Under the pieces are notes generated by a model that made no database searches, was not told the DNA's origin, and worked only from the letters and a program-made list of their open reading frames with translations. Shown piece after piece: positions 1 through 9,110 of a stretch of 64,000 bases of DNA (position 1 is its first letter; each line of letters begins with the position of its first letter). Location: the NCBI RefSeq assembly GCF_036997485.1, contig NZ_JAWLPU010000001.1:124001-188000 (forward strand). The letters run 5' to 3'. Source of the stretch: Brachyspira pilosicoli (GTDB lineage: Bacteria; Spirochaetota; Brachyspiria; Brachyspirales; Brachyspiraceae). The translations under genes and the position numbers were made by a program.

Positions 1-459
1 GATAATTTAGTGTTTGAAAATAAAAAAGAAGGAAATATTATATTAAAATTAGAATATACAACACATATAATAAATCAAGAAGAAATATGCCAAACATTAA
101 AAAATAAATCACTTGAATATATAAAATTGTTTTCAGAGTTTTTAAATAAGCATATAAAAGAAAATAATATAGAAGCTTTAAAAATATATTTATCACACTT
201 AAAAAATGCAATACTAATAAACGATAAAAAACTAATAAAATATTTTTCAAACCATATACTAACAATATATACAAGGCTATGTTCAAAAAGGTCTAATGAA
301 TATATAGTTGATATTACAAATGAAATATTAAACATCATATCCTACTATAAACTTGATGATATAATATATATAGACAAAATAAAAAAGAGAATAGTTTATA
401 ATATATCACATTCAGAGATATCAGAAGAAAATAAAAATAATATATTAGTAAAACTATAG
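1..459 (+). CDS. C-terminal part of a hypothetical protein (5' end outside window)
   Basis: The frame is open from the first base of the window, so the GTG at position 10 is probably internal and the gene begins upstream. About 152 codons are visible, ending in TAA at 457-459. The visible part is rich in Lys, Ile, Asn and Glu and predicted mostly helical, with no signal peptide, membrane segment or motif that I recognise. I assign no function. The opposite-strand frames here are low-complexity shadows. The gene is followed by a 330-bp gap that holds a dispersed repeat. Confidence 0.6.
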   Translation, partial: DNLVFENKKEGNIILKLEYTTHIINQEEICQTLKNKSLEYIKLFSEFLNKHIKENNIEALKIYLSHLKNAILINDKKLIKYFSNHILTIYTRLCSKRSNEYIVDITNEILNIISYYKLDDIIYIDKIKKRIVYNISHSEISEENKNNILVKL

Positions 460-524
460 TAAATATTATGGTTCTTTTGATTATTTTATATCAATACTAT
501 ATATAAACAACTATATTTTTTATA

Positions 525-718
525 GAAGTTTTTTCAACTTTTTCCCGTAGCAAAAAGTTGCAAAAAATACAAGTGCTTTTTTATATGTTTGGAATATGAA
601 TAAAATATAAGGCAATACCTCTTTTTAAGCTAGAAATGCAGTTCTTTTGGTTCTTTTATACCAATAAAAGAACTGGGGGTGTGTACCCTATGGGCACGCT
701 TCGCAGGGGGCAAAGCCA
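525..718. repeat. Composite dispersed intergenic repeat, copy 1
   Basis: This fills most of the gene-free stretch 460-792. It has a left element (about 525-570) in which a CAACTTTTT block and an AAAAAGTTG block form an inverted pair. A right element (about 630-718) holds a TTCTTTTAT / ATAAAAGAA inverted pair followed by a GC-rich tail that reads GGGCACGCTTCGCAGGGGG. The same two elements recur near 12.0-12.3, 13.5-13.76, 14.4-14.57 and 23.1-23.4 kb. I see no coding potential in it, and nothing else in the gap. Confidence 0.75.
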
Positions 719-792
719 CCACAATTAAAATACTTTTATAAATAATTTTCTCAAATAGTTATAAAAAGAATACTATTAATAAAACTATAGTT

Positions 793-1335
793 TTAATTCC
801 TTATGCTAAACTCGCATCCGCAGTAATGCTGTCTATAAAGTCCTGCCTCATTAGCTATTATATTAGTCTTTTTAAAGCCGTCTTTTTTCTTGAAATCTAT
901 ATGCAAATATTCTATATTATCATATTTAGAAGCAATGCTGTTTCCTATCATCTCTATAGCCTTGCTGTCTTTATGAGGGCTCACACTCATAACAGTAGTA
1001 ACATATTTTGCATTAATACTATCGGCATATTCAAAAGCCTTAGCTATTCTATGCTTAAAACAAATATTGCATCTCGCACCCTTTTCAGGTTCATTCTCAA
1101 AACCCTTTATATCATTATACCAATCTTTTACATACTTCTCATTTTCTTCTATATGTATCTCTATATTATTATCCTTAGTAAATTTTATAAACTCATCTCT
1201 TCGTCTGTTATACTCTTCTATAGGATAAATATTAGGGTTATAAAAATAAAAAACCGTATCATAATCTTCAAGTAAAGTCCTAGGATAACACATACAAACA
1301 GCACAGCATGTATGAACAACTAATTTATCTTTCAT
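793..1335 (-). CDS. queH: Epoxyqueuosine reductase QueH
   Basis: A 180-residue protein of the QueH (former DUF208) family, which carries out the last step of queuosine synthesis: reduction of epoxyqueuosine in tRNA to queuosine. It is the iron-sulfur alternative to the cobalamin-dependent QueG. The sequence shows the N-terminal HTCCAVC block (Cys10, Cys11, Cys14), a CxxC pair at Cys89/Cys92 in the context GARCNIC, and the C-terminal HYCGC (Cys172, Cys174). All of these are expected for the Fe-S and redox centres of this family. Length is typical. It stands alone, transcribed towards the repeat region; no other queuosine gene is in the window. Confidence 0.92.
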   Translation of the reverse strand: MKDKLVVHTCCAVCMCYPRTLLEDYDTVFYFYNPNIYPIEEYNRRRDEFIKFTKDNNIEIHIEENEKYVKDWYNDIKGFENEPEKGARCNICFKHRIAKAFEYADSINAKYVTTVMSVSPHKDSKAIEMIGNSIASKYDNIEYLHIDFKKKDGFKKTNIIANEAGLYRQHYCGCEFSIRN

Positions 1336-1380
1336 TTTTTAATTGCACCAATTATTTATTACTATCTCTCTATAACACTT

Positions 1381-2613
1381 TTATCTCTTGTTGGCTTTTA
1401 AATTAATGGTCTTGTCATCAAAACTGTTTATAATTATTTGATAGCCCATATTCTTTGCCTTAGCATTAATATCAACGGCTAAATCTCTGCTGCTTCCAAC
1501 ATACTGCACAACATATCTTGATGAATCTCCGCTTATTCCTCTATTATAAACACTTTTAAGATTTTCTATATTTTTCTTAAGAGCTTCTTCAAAACCTATA
1601 GAATCATTAAAATCAAGCCCTGTAACATATATAGTATATTCAGTACCATTTTGAACTTCACTCTGCCACTTATTTACTATTTGATTAATAAAATCTTCAG
1701 AAATAGAATCAGCTGATTTTACCAAAGCAATAGAATGAGCATCTTTTTCGCTTCCGCCTACCCCTCCAGCCTGATGAGTAGCACGAGCTATAGTACTATA
1801 ATCAGATACATTCACAGCAGTAATGGCAACATCACTTCTATAGCTTTTTAAAGCAGTCCCCTGTATAGTGGTAAAATATGCAGCATCAGCCTTGCCAAGT
1901 ATAGCAATTTGAGCACCTGTAGCTTCTGCTATTTTTTTTACAGTAGAAGATGAATTGTCAGAATAGCTAATATTCTCACTTCTTACAACATTTCTTAAAG
2001 AACTTGCACTTACAAATTTAAAACCCTTATCACTCATATTTTTTTCAAGTTCTACATTAAATGCATCGCTTAATTCGCCATTATCATCAGTAACAAGCAC
2101 AACTATTAAAGGCATATTCTTCCTATCCAACAATATACCCATAGCCTGCAAATTATCCTGAAGCATATCAACTCCAACAACCGCCTCAATTTTTGCATAC
2201 CATACAGATGAGCTTTTTGTAATAGAAAGTACTTTATAAGAAGAAATATATCCAGTGGTGTTATCATATATTTTAGAGCTTATGAGTTTATTATTTTCAA
2301 CTAAAGTAGTACCATTAACTATAGAACCAACAGCTTGTTCAACAGCATTTCTTTTAGCACTTTCTAAAGCCCTATCTATAGCATTAGCCTCGCCTCTGTT
2401 ATCAGAAGAAGCAAAACCTTCTGCTACTATCTTTGTAGTTTTGCCGCCTTTAAAATCTGGGTTCTTCCAATTATTAATAACACCTATCTCACCAGTATCC
2501 TCTCCTATAAGAACTCCGCTTTGCGTACTCTTTGAAGTGGTTGCACATGAGATAAAAAACAACATTAAAAACATTGCTAAAAATAATTTATATAATTTCT
2601 TCATAAAACTCAT
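1381..2613 (-). CDS. FlgT-like / LPP20-type lipoprotein
   Basis: A 410-residue predicted lipoprotein. A short basic N-terminus and hydrophobic stretch end in the lipobox FFISC, with Cys about residue 23. Residues of about 60-155 resemble the N-terminal domain of FlgT and related envelope proteins: a glycine/alanine-rich segment with 'AxxRAxESAKRNAVEQAVG', then the 'SSKIYDNTTGYISSYKVL' segment. The rest contains a TolB/CsgG-like alpha-beta region and a C-terminal module repeated in such proteins. The role in the periplasm is unknown; a structural or assembly function in the envelope is an inference. Two start codons (2613 and 2604) are possible and no strong ribosome site decides between them. 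The complementary frame at 2255-2728 is a shadow. Confidence 0.7.
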   Translation of the reverse strand: MSFMKKLYKLFLAMFLMLFFISCATTSKSTQSGVLIGEDTGEIGVINNWKNPDFKGGKTTKIVAEGFASSDNRGEANAIDRALESAKRNAVEQAVGSIVNGTTLVENNKLISSKIYDNTTGYISSYKVLSITKSSSVWYAKIEAVVGVDMLQDNLQAMGILLDRKNMPLIVVLVTDDNGELSDAFNVELEKNMSDKGFKFVSASSLRNVVRSENISYSDNSSSTVKKIAEATGAQIAILGKADAAYFTTIQGTALKSYRSDVAITAVNVSDYSTIARATHQAGGVGGSEKDAHSIALVKSADSISEDFINQIVNKWQSEVQNGTEYTIYVTGLDFNDSIGFEEALKKNIENLKSVYNRGISGDSSRYVVQYVGSSRDLAVDINAKAKNMGYQIIINSFDDKTINLKANKR

Positions 2614-2751
2614 AAACCTAAAAAATATTTTTCTAATAAATATATATTATAATCAAAGCCTTATTTTTTCAAGCAATAATAATTTACAAAAATTTAAAAC
2701 ATTATATATATTCAATAGTGAAATTTAAAATAAAATCCAAATTAAATATTG

Positions 2752-2780
2752 TTGACTAAAAAACTACTTGATTATACTAT
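2752..2780 (+). promoter_or_regulatory. Sigma-70-type promoter of the NhaC gene
   Basis: TTGACT, a 17-bp spacer, then TACTAT lies 22 bp upstream of the NhaC start codon. It is called by pattern only. Confidence 0.5.
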
Positions 2781-2801
2781 ATAATAAAGGCTTAATCTAA
2801 A

Positions 2802-4220
2802 ATGAATAGTAAAATTAAAAATATACCAACCTTCTGGAAACTATTTCCACTTATTTTTATACTTATCACTGTTTTAATATTCACTGTAAAATATGGAGTT
2901 CCAATAGAGTTCTTGCTTACAATAGGAACATTAATAGCATGCATAACTGCATATTTTGCAGGATATAAATGGAAAGACATGGAAAATGCTTTCATAAAAA
3001 AAATTGTTGATACTTGGCTTGGTGTACTTATATTTATATTAATAGGTATAGTAGTAGGCTCTTGGGTATATTCTGGGACTGTGCCTATGCTAATATACTA
3101 TGGCATAAAACTTATTCACCCATCTTTTATACCCGTAATGGCATTTATTGTAACATCATTTCTTTCTATATTTACAGGCACTTCTTGGGGTTCTGCTTCT
3201 ACTGCTGGTGTTGCATTCATTGGTATTGCTCAGGCTACAAATACACCTCTTCCATTGGTTGCTGGTGCTGTTATAAGCGGGGCGTATCTTGGTGATAAAA
3301 ACTCTCCTATATCTGACACCACTGTTTTAGCGGCTCTCGGTGCTGGCACTACTTTACAAAATCATATAAAAACTATGCTCGTGAACACTATTCCATCTGC
3401 AATACTTGCCGCTGTAGTTTTTACAATATTAGGCTTTAATGCAGCTCCAATTAATTCTGATATTCTAAACCTAAAAGAAGCAAGTGATATATTAACTTCA
3501 TTAGAAAATATTTATAATTTCAATATATTATTACTTATTCCTCCTATATTTGTACTTATTGCAAGCGTAAAGGGGGTTAATCCTGTAATCACCATGTTTA
3601 TAGGAAGTTTGCTTGCGATAATATTAGGAGCTTTTATTCAAAACTTTGGTTTTATTAATGCTATGAAATCATTTGTAACAGGGTTTAATATATCAATGTC
3701 CCCTACGGTTAGCCCTGAAAGCATACCTCAAAACCTTCATAGCCTATTAAACCGAGGCGGTATGATAAGCACTATGCCTAGTGTATTGTTTTTAATATTA
3801 GCACTAACCTACGGAGCTATGCTTGAACTTTTGGGTACTTTTCAAACCTTAATAACATTGTTAATAAAAATAACCAAAGGAAGAAGAAGTTTAATATTTA
3901 TCACATGGCTTACAACATTCACTATAAACTCAGCATTAAGCAGTTTACAATTTACTTTCTTAACTTTGGGAAATGTGCTTCAAACAGTATACGATAAATA
4001 TAACATCAACAGAGGCGTACTATCAAGAACTATGGAAGAAGGAGGAACACTTACTGAAGTTCTGCTTCCATGGACAATCACAGGTGTTTATATGACCACT
4101 ATACTTGGAGTGCATACTTTGGAATATATGCCTTATTCGTTTTTTAATTTAATAAGTATATGTATCTCATTTATCTATATGCTCACGCTCCCGAAATTTG
4201 CTGTGGGTATAAAAAATTAA
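2802..4220 (+). CDS. nhaC: Na+/H+ antiporter, NhaC family
   Basis: A 472-residue integral membrane protein with about 11-12 hydrophobic segments. It belongs to the NhaC family, which exchanges Na+ for H+ (some members exchange organic acids) across the inner membrane. Diagnostic stretches are the small-residue-rich 'FTGTSWGSASTAGVAF' at about residues 125-140 and 'GAYLGDKNSPISDTTVLA' at about 160-180. A second conserved polar region, 'MEEGGTLTEVLLPWT', lies near residue 410. The start at 2802 follows a weak AAAGG, 11 bp away. It is monocistronic, with its own promoter. Exact substrate specificity cannot be read from the sequence. Confidence 0.88.
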   Translation: MNSKIKNIPTFWKLFPLIFILITVLIFTVKYGVPIEFLLTIGTLIACITAYFAGYKWKDMENAFIKKIVDTWLGVLIFILIGIVVGSWVYSGTVPMLIYYGIKLIHPSFIPVMAFIVTSFLSIFTGTSWGSASTAGVAFIGIAQATNTPLPLVAGAVISGAYLGDKNSPISDTTVLAALGAGTTLQNHIKTMLVNTIPSAILAAVVFTILGFNAAPINSDILNLKEASDILTSLENIYNFNILLLIPPIFVLIASVKGVNPVITMFIGSLLAIILGAFIQNFGFINAMKSFVTGFNISMSPTVSPESIPQNLHSLLNRGGMISTMPSVLFLILALTYGAMLELLGTFQTLITLLIKITKGRRSLIFITWLTTFTINSALSSLQFTFLTLGNVLQTVYDKYNINRGVLSRTMEEGGTLTEVLLPWTITGVYMTTILGVHTLEYMPYSFFNLISICISFIYMLTLPKFAVGIKN

Positions 4221-4285
4221 AATAATTGCTTTTTTTTATATATCAAATTATTATAAAAATTAATATTTAATATTAGGTTTTTATT

Positions 4286-5602
4286 ATGATATATGATTAC
4301 ATAAAGAATAATTATTTTTCTGACAGAGTTTTAAATTATGATATAAAAAAATATTTTAATGATGATGATAATTGTAAAAAATCATTCGATTATATAAAAG
4401 AATTATATAAAAAATATGATTTAAAAAAATTGAATGAAAGCCAATTAGAAGATGAGTTTATAAAGCCTATATTAACAAATGCATTTGAATATAAATATAT
4501 AAATCAAAAGGTAATAATAATACATGGCGAAGAAATGAAGCCTGATTATATTTTATTTTCTGATGATAATATAAAAAATAATTATATTAATAGTGAAAAT
4601 ATAGAAGATATATTATCTGTGTTTGAGGCTAAAAGCTGGGGATTAGATTTGGACAGTAAAAAAATAAAAGAATCTCCTCACAGACAGCTTGTAAGATATA
4701 ATTTATTTTTGGGAATAAGATACGGAATATTATCAAATGGTAAAGAATGGAGACTTTATGATTTGAAAGATAAAAAATCTGAAAAAGTATTCTTTGAAAT
4801 AAATTTAGAAAATATTATTAATAATGATGATTATGAGGCATTTGAATATTTTTATTATATATTTAGAAAAAAATTCTTTGTTTTGGAAGATAAAGAAACT
4901 CAAAGTAATGCACAAAAAATAGCAGCCGTAAACGAAGAAATTATTAACGAAATAGAAGAAGATTTAAAAAATGTTATTTACGGAAATAATTCTATAATAG
5001 AAAAAATAGGTCAGGTATTATATAAAGCGTACCCAAATGAAAGTTTAGATAATCTATTTAATCATTCTATTATGATGGCTTACAGATTATTATTTATAGC
5101 ATACTTTGAAACTAAATATGAAAGCCAATTATTTGCAGAACATGAGCATTATAAATCAAAAGCTCTATTTACATTATATAAAAGATTAGAAAGTCATTAT
5201 AGCGGAGAAAAAATAGATGACAAATTAAAAGCATATCAGGAATTATGTGAATTATTTGAAATATTGGATAAAGGAAGCATACCTTTTCATATACCTCTTT
5301 TAAATGGAGGGCTTTTTGATGTCAATAAAGCTCCTTTACTTGAATATAAAAAAAATAAAAACCTATTTACTAATGATGATGTATATAATATATTAAAAGA
5401 ACTTCTTCAGATAAGAGATGATAAAAATAAAATTAATATAAGAAACTTTTCAATAATGTCGGTTACTCATATAGGTAATATTTATGAGGGACTTCTTCAA
5501 TATACATTCAGACATGCTGCAGATAAAAAATATTACTTAGAATACAGAGAAAATAAAGAAAAAAATCTGGATATTTTGAGATATATGATTATGAAGAAAT
5601 AA
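4286..5602 (+). pseudogene. N-terminal (nuclease) part of a frameshifted type IIG restriction-modification enzyme
   Basis: 438 codons carry a PD-(D/E)xK nuclease signature: Pro86-Asp87 in 'KPDYILF' and Glu114-Ala-Lys116 in 'VFEAKSW', preceded by acidic residues at 55-57. This is the usual arrangement at the N-terminus of Eco57I-like type IIG enzymes, which cut and methylate DNA with one polypeptide. The downstream half is helical, as expected for the connector. The frame closes prematurely at 5602. The minus-one frame continues from an A7 run at 5559-5565 straight into the methyltransferase frame. As written, the enzyme is split. Phase variation, programmed frameshifting or a sequencing error are all possible. 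Confidence 0.8.
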
Positions 5603-8199
5603 AAAATAATAAAAACATAGAAATAGATATTGAAAGAGAAATAAGCCCTAACAGCATATATTTAGTTAATAGCTCCAACAGCAGAAAAATGAGTGCGAGT
5701 TATTATACTCCTACTTCATTATCAAATTTTATGGTTCAAGATGCAGTAAATATAATATTAGAAAATGAAAAATATAAAAAAAATATACTCTCATTAAAAG
5801 TGTTAGATAATGCATGCGGAAGCGGACATTTTTTGGTTGATTTTTTAGATGCACTTACAGAAAATATTTATTCAAGAATATTTAAAAGCGAAAACGATGA
5901 AGGCGATTTTTATTATTTGTATGATGATATAATGAGCGAAAAAGAAAAAATAAAAGACAATTTAAGCAATTATAATCTTGAAGATATGGAAATTGATGAA
6001 CTTCAAATATTAAAAAGAATACTATTAAAAAAAGTAATATATGGCGTTGATATAAATTACTTTTCTGTAGAACTTACAAGATTAAGTTTGTGGCTAAAAA
6101 CCTTTATATTTGGTACACCTTTAAGCTTTATAGAACATCATATTAAAGAAGGCAATTCATTAATAGGAAGCACTATAGAAGAGGGACAAAAAGCATTAAG
6201 CGAATATTATGAAGATGAACATAATCAGAGAGATTTATTTTCTCAGGATTTTAGAGATGTATTTGCAGAGTTAAAAAATGTATCAGAACAATTATCATCG
6301 CTTCCAGACAGCACAACCGAAGAAATAGAAAAATCAAAAAAAATATATATTAATGAAATACTTCCAAAACAGAGAAAACTCTCTTCAATATTAGATTTGG
6401 TTACATATAAAAAATTAAAGGAGAGTTTGAAGAAGAAAAAAGATGTTGAAATATTAAGTGCAGACCCTTATGCCAATTTAAGAGACATAAACAATTATAA
6501 TGAGAAGTCTAAAGATTTTGAAGAAGTAAAAAGAGTAAGCAGAAAATATAAATTTTTTAATTATGATATAGAGTTTCCAGAAAGCTATAATTACGGCTTT
6601 GATATAATAATAGGCAACCCTCCTTGGGATAAAGTAAAATTAGACGATAAAGACTTTTTCTCGCAATATAGAAGCAATTACAGAACAATGACAAATAATG
6701 AGAAAAAAGAGACGCAGGATAATTTACTAAAATATTATAAAGAGATAAAAGAAGAATATGAAGACACTAATAAAAGAATAAATACAATATTATCATATTA
6801 TGGTGCTTACTACCCACTAAATGAAGGTGCGGGAGATACAAATTTATTTAGATTATTCATTGAAAGAAATATTAATTTAATTTCTATAAACGGTTCTTTA
6901 ATATATGTTACTCCTTCAGCTTGGACTTATGAAGAAGGCTCAATAAATATAAGAAAATATATATTTGATAATTTATATTTCAGATATTTTTATCAGTTTG
7001 AAAATAGAGAAAAGGTTTTTAAAGATGTAGATTCAAGATATAAATTTGCTGTATGGTCTGTAAAAAAAGAAAAAATAATAAATAAAGATTATAAAGTGCC
7101 TTGTTTCTTTATGGAGCATAATGCTGAAAGGCTTTATAAAGAAAATAAAAATGAAATATTATACCCGCTTGATTTTTCAAGAAAGTATTTTGAAGACAGC
7201 TATATGATGCCAGAAATAGAGAATTATTCTAATATAAATATACTTGAAAAAATGTACTCTATAGGAAAAAAGATAGACAGCGAATATATAGATTTTTTTA
7301 GAGAACTTGATATGACTAATGATAAAGATCTATTTTTGGAAAAAAGAGATAATGATGAAATGCCTCTTTATGAAGGGAAAAAAATTAATCAATTTGATTC
7401 TAAATTTTCAGAAGTTAAGTCTTTTGTAGATAAAAACCAATTGGAAGAAAGGCTTTTTTCAAAAGAAGTATATAGAATGGTAGATAATATTTATGATGAT
7501 GTTAATAATAAATTTAAAGATAAAAATAAATCAGGCAAAGAAAATAGAATAATGGAATATTTAGGAATAGATAAAAAAGAAGAATTTAGCCAATATATAG
7601 TTTATGATTATACTTTTCCAAGGCTTGCATTCAGGGCTATAGCGAGTAATACTAATGAAAGAACATTAATAAGCTGTATTATACCGTCAAATTCTACTGC
7701 TGGAAATTCTCTATATATATCGTATTCAAAAAAATATTATTTAGAAGATAAAGATATAAAAATAAAAACTGTTCCTTTCAAAAGGATTTTATGGGTTAAT
7801 GCTTTATTCAATAGTATAGTGCTTGATTATGTTTTGAGGTTTTTAGTAGATATGAATGTTAATAAAACTTATCTTATGAAAGTGCCTTTGATACATGCAT
7901 CTGATAACGAATTAGAAACTGAGCCTTACTCCACAATTTGCAATAATGCTTTTGCTCTTTCTCTATACAACAACAAAGAGCTCTCCTCCTTTCATTCTCT
8001 GCCTGATGGTTTTGAAATACCTAATAACAGCAAAGATTATGATATGCTTCAAATTCAAAATGATATTTTAATTGCTAAACTTTACAACATATCTTTTGAT
8101 GAACTAAATAATATGCTCAAAACTTTTAAGGTGCTTAATGATAAAAAACCGCATTATGTGAAAACCTTGATTGATAAGACTAAAACTATTTTGAAATAA
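5566..8199 (+). CDS. Methyltransferase/specificity part of the same type IIG restriction-modification enzyme
   Basis: The first internal ATG is at 5689 (836 codons), but the frame is open from 5557 and continues the upstream protein without a gap. Motif I of N6-adenine methyltransferases is present (VLDNACGSGHF, about residues 38-48 from the 5689 ATG). Also present are 'GVDINYFSVELTRLSLW' (motifs II-III) and the catalytic motif IV NPPW at about residue 310, in 'IIGNPPWDK'. The long C-terminal third has no motifs I can name and probably holds the target recognition domain. No ribosome-binding site precedes 5689, which argues against independent translation. If only this part is made, it might still methylate DNA without cutting. 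Confidence 0.85.
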   Translation, partial: SGYFEIYDYEEIKNNKNIEIDIEREISPNSIYLVNSSNSRKMSASYYTPTSLSNFMVQDAVNIILENEKYKKNILSLKVLDNACGSGHFLVDFLDALTENIYSRIFKSENDEGDFYYLYDDIMSEKEKIKDNLSNYNLEDMEIDELQILKRILLKKVIYGVDINYFSVELTRLSLWLKTFIFGTPLSFIEHHIKEGNSLIGSTIEEGQKALSEYYEDEHNQRDLFSQDFRDVFAELKNVSEQLSSLPDSTTEEIEKSKKIYINEILPKQRKLSSILDLVTYKKLKESLKKKKDVEILSADPYANLRDINNYNEKSKDFEEVKRVSRKYKFFNYDIEFPESYNYGFDIIIGNPPWDKVKLDDKDFFSQYRSNYRTMTNNEKKETQDNLLKYYKEIKEEYEDTNKRINTILSYYGAYYPLNEGAGDTNLFRLFIERNINLISINGSLIYVTPSAWTYEEGSINIRKYIFDNLYFRYFYQFENREKVFKDVDSRYKFAVWSVKKEKIINKDYKVPCFFMEHNAERLYKENKNEILYPLDFSRKYFEDSYMMPEIENYSNINILEKMYSIGKKIDSEYIDFFRELDMTNDKDLFLEKRDNDEMPLYEGKKINQFDSKFSEVKSFVDKNQLEERLFSKEVYRMVDNIYDDVNNKFKDKNKSGKENRIMEYLGIDKKEEFSQYIVYDYTFPRLAFRAIASNTNERTLISCIIPSNSTAGNSLYISYSKKYYLEDKDIKIKTVPFKRILWVNALFNSIVLDYVLRFLVDMNVNKTYLMKVPLIHASDNELETEPYSTICNNAFALSLYNNKELSSFHSLPDGFEIPNNSKDYDMLQIQNDILIAKLYNISFDELNNMLKTFKVLNDKKPHYVKTLIDKTKTILK

Positions 8200-8299
8200 T
8201 TGAATGCCTTTTTATAGAATATTCATTATTGAAAAATACGCCCAATTAGTATATAATTATTTGTTATAATGCTAAAACATTTTTATTAAGGAGAATTAA

Positions 8300-8509
8300 A
8301 TGAAAAATATTACTATCAAAATTAAAGGAATGGGCTGTCAAAATTGCGTTAAAGCTGTTACTGAAGAGCTTACTGCTTTAGATGGTATAAGCAAAGTAAA
8401 TGTGAGCTTAGAAAATGCTTGTGCTGAAGTGGAATATGATGAAAGCAAAGTTACTACAGATAAAATGCTTGAAGTAATTAAAGAATTAGAATACGAGCCT
8501 AGTTTATAA
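8300..8509 (+). CDS. Heavy-metal-associated (HMA) domain protein, CopZ-like
   Basis: A 69-residue single HMA domain with a beta-alpha-beta-beta-alpha-beta pattern and the metal-binding motif GMGCQNC (Cys13, Cys16). Such proteins bind Cu(I) or a related soft metal and deliver it to P-type ATPases or sensors. No copper ATPase is in the window, so the partner is unknown. A good ribosome site (AAGGAG) lies 6 bp before the ATG. The gene ends one base before the ruvA start, so the two are probably co-transcribed; this is an odd pairing with no obvious functional link. Confidence 0.88.
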   Translation: MKNITIKIKGMGCQNCVKAVTEELTALDGISKVNVSLENACAEVEYDESKVTTDKMLEVIKELEYEPSL

Positions 8510-8510
8510 T

Positions 8511-9095
8511 ATGTTTGCTTTTATAGAAGGTAAAGTTTGCACGATATCAGAGGGAATCATTGCTCTTTTATGTTCTAATGGGGTCGCTTACGAGATTATA
8601 GTATCAAAAAAGTTAAATGTTAACAACGATGATAATATAAGACTATACACTCAATTAATACATAAAGAAGATTCTATGACGCTTTATGGTTTTAGAACAA
8701 GAGAAGAAAAAAAGATGTTTAATACTTTAATGTCTGCCTCTGGTGTTGGGGCAAAACTTGCAATGGAAGTTCTCTCTACATATTCAATAGATGAAATAAT
8801 GCATATACTCTTTAATAAAGATATTAATATGCTTAAAAAAGTTCAGGGAATGGGAGTAAAAAAGGCTGAAAAACTTTTATTTGAAATTAGAGATAAAATA
8901 GAAAAGATAGACATAAATATTTCTTCTTCAAAAATATCATATAATGAAAATGAAAGCGATGTAATAAAGGCTCTTATATCATTAGGCTTTTCAAATAATG
9001 AAGCTGTAAAAGCATTGTCAAACATAGAAAATAAAGAAAATAAAACAACAGAAGATTTAATTAGCTTAGCATTAAGAAACTTAAGCAGCATATAA
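8511..9095 (+). CDS. ruvA: Holliday junction DNA helicase subunit RuvA
   Basis: A 194-residue protein of normal RuvA length. It has an N-terminal OB-fold (residues 1-65), tandem helix-hairpin-helix motifs ('SASGVGAKLAMEVL' at about 78 and 'VQGMGVKKAEKLLFEI' at about 112), and the C-terminal domain III ('VIKALISLGFSNNEAVKAL'), which contacts RuvB. RuvA tetramers bind four-way junctions and load the RuvB motor for branch migration. The start is one base after the stop of the HMA gene, so translation is probably coupled. ruvB and ruvC are not in this window. Confidence 0.95.
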   Translation: MFAFIEGKVCTISEGIIALLCSNGVAYEIIVSKKLNVNNDDNIRLYTQLIHKEDSMTLYGFRTREEKKMFNTLMSASGVGAKLAMEVLSTYSIDEIMHILFNKDINMLKKVQGMGVKKAEKLLFEIRDKIEKIDINISSSKISYNENESDVIKALISLGFSNNEAVKALSNIENKENKTTEDLISLALRNLSSI

Positions 9096-9110
9096 AAAGG
9101 ATTTAATAAA

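Noticed and set aside
826-1275. 149-codon plus-strand frame over queH
   Set aside because: queH on the minus strand has all family cysteines; the overlapping frame is low-complexity hydrophobic shadow.
2255-2728. 157-codon plus-strand frame over the FlgT-like lipoprotein
   Set aside because: It overlaps the lipobox and conserved domain of the minus-strand gene and has no supporting signals.
5559-5602. Two independent genes (restriction enzyme and methyltransferase) of a type II system
   Set aside because: The second frame has no ribosome site at 5689 and continues the first protein without loss of residues, so one broken type IIG gene is more likely.
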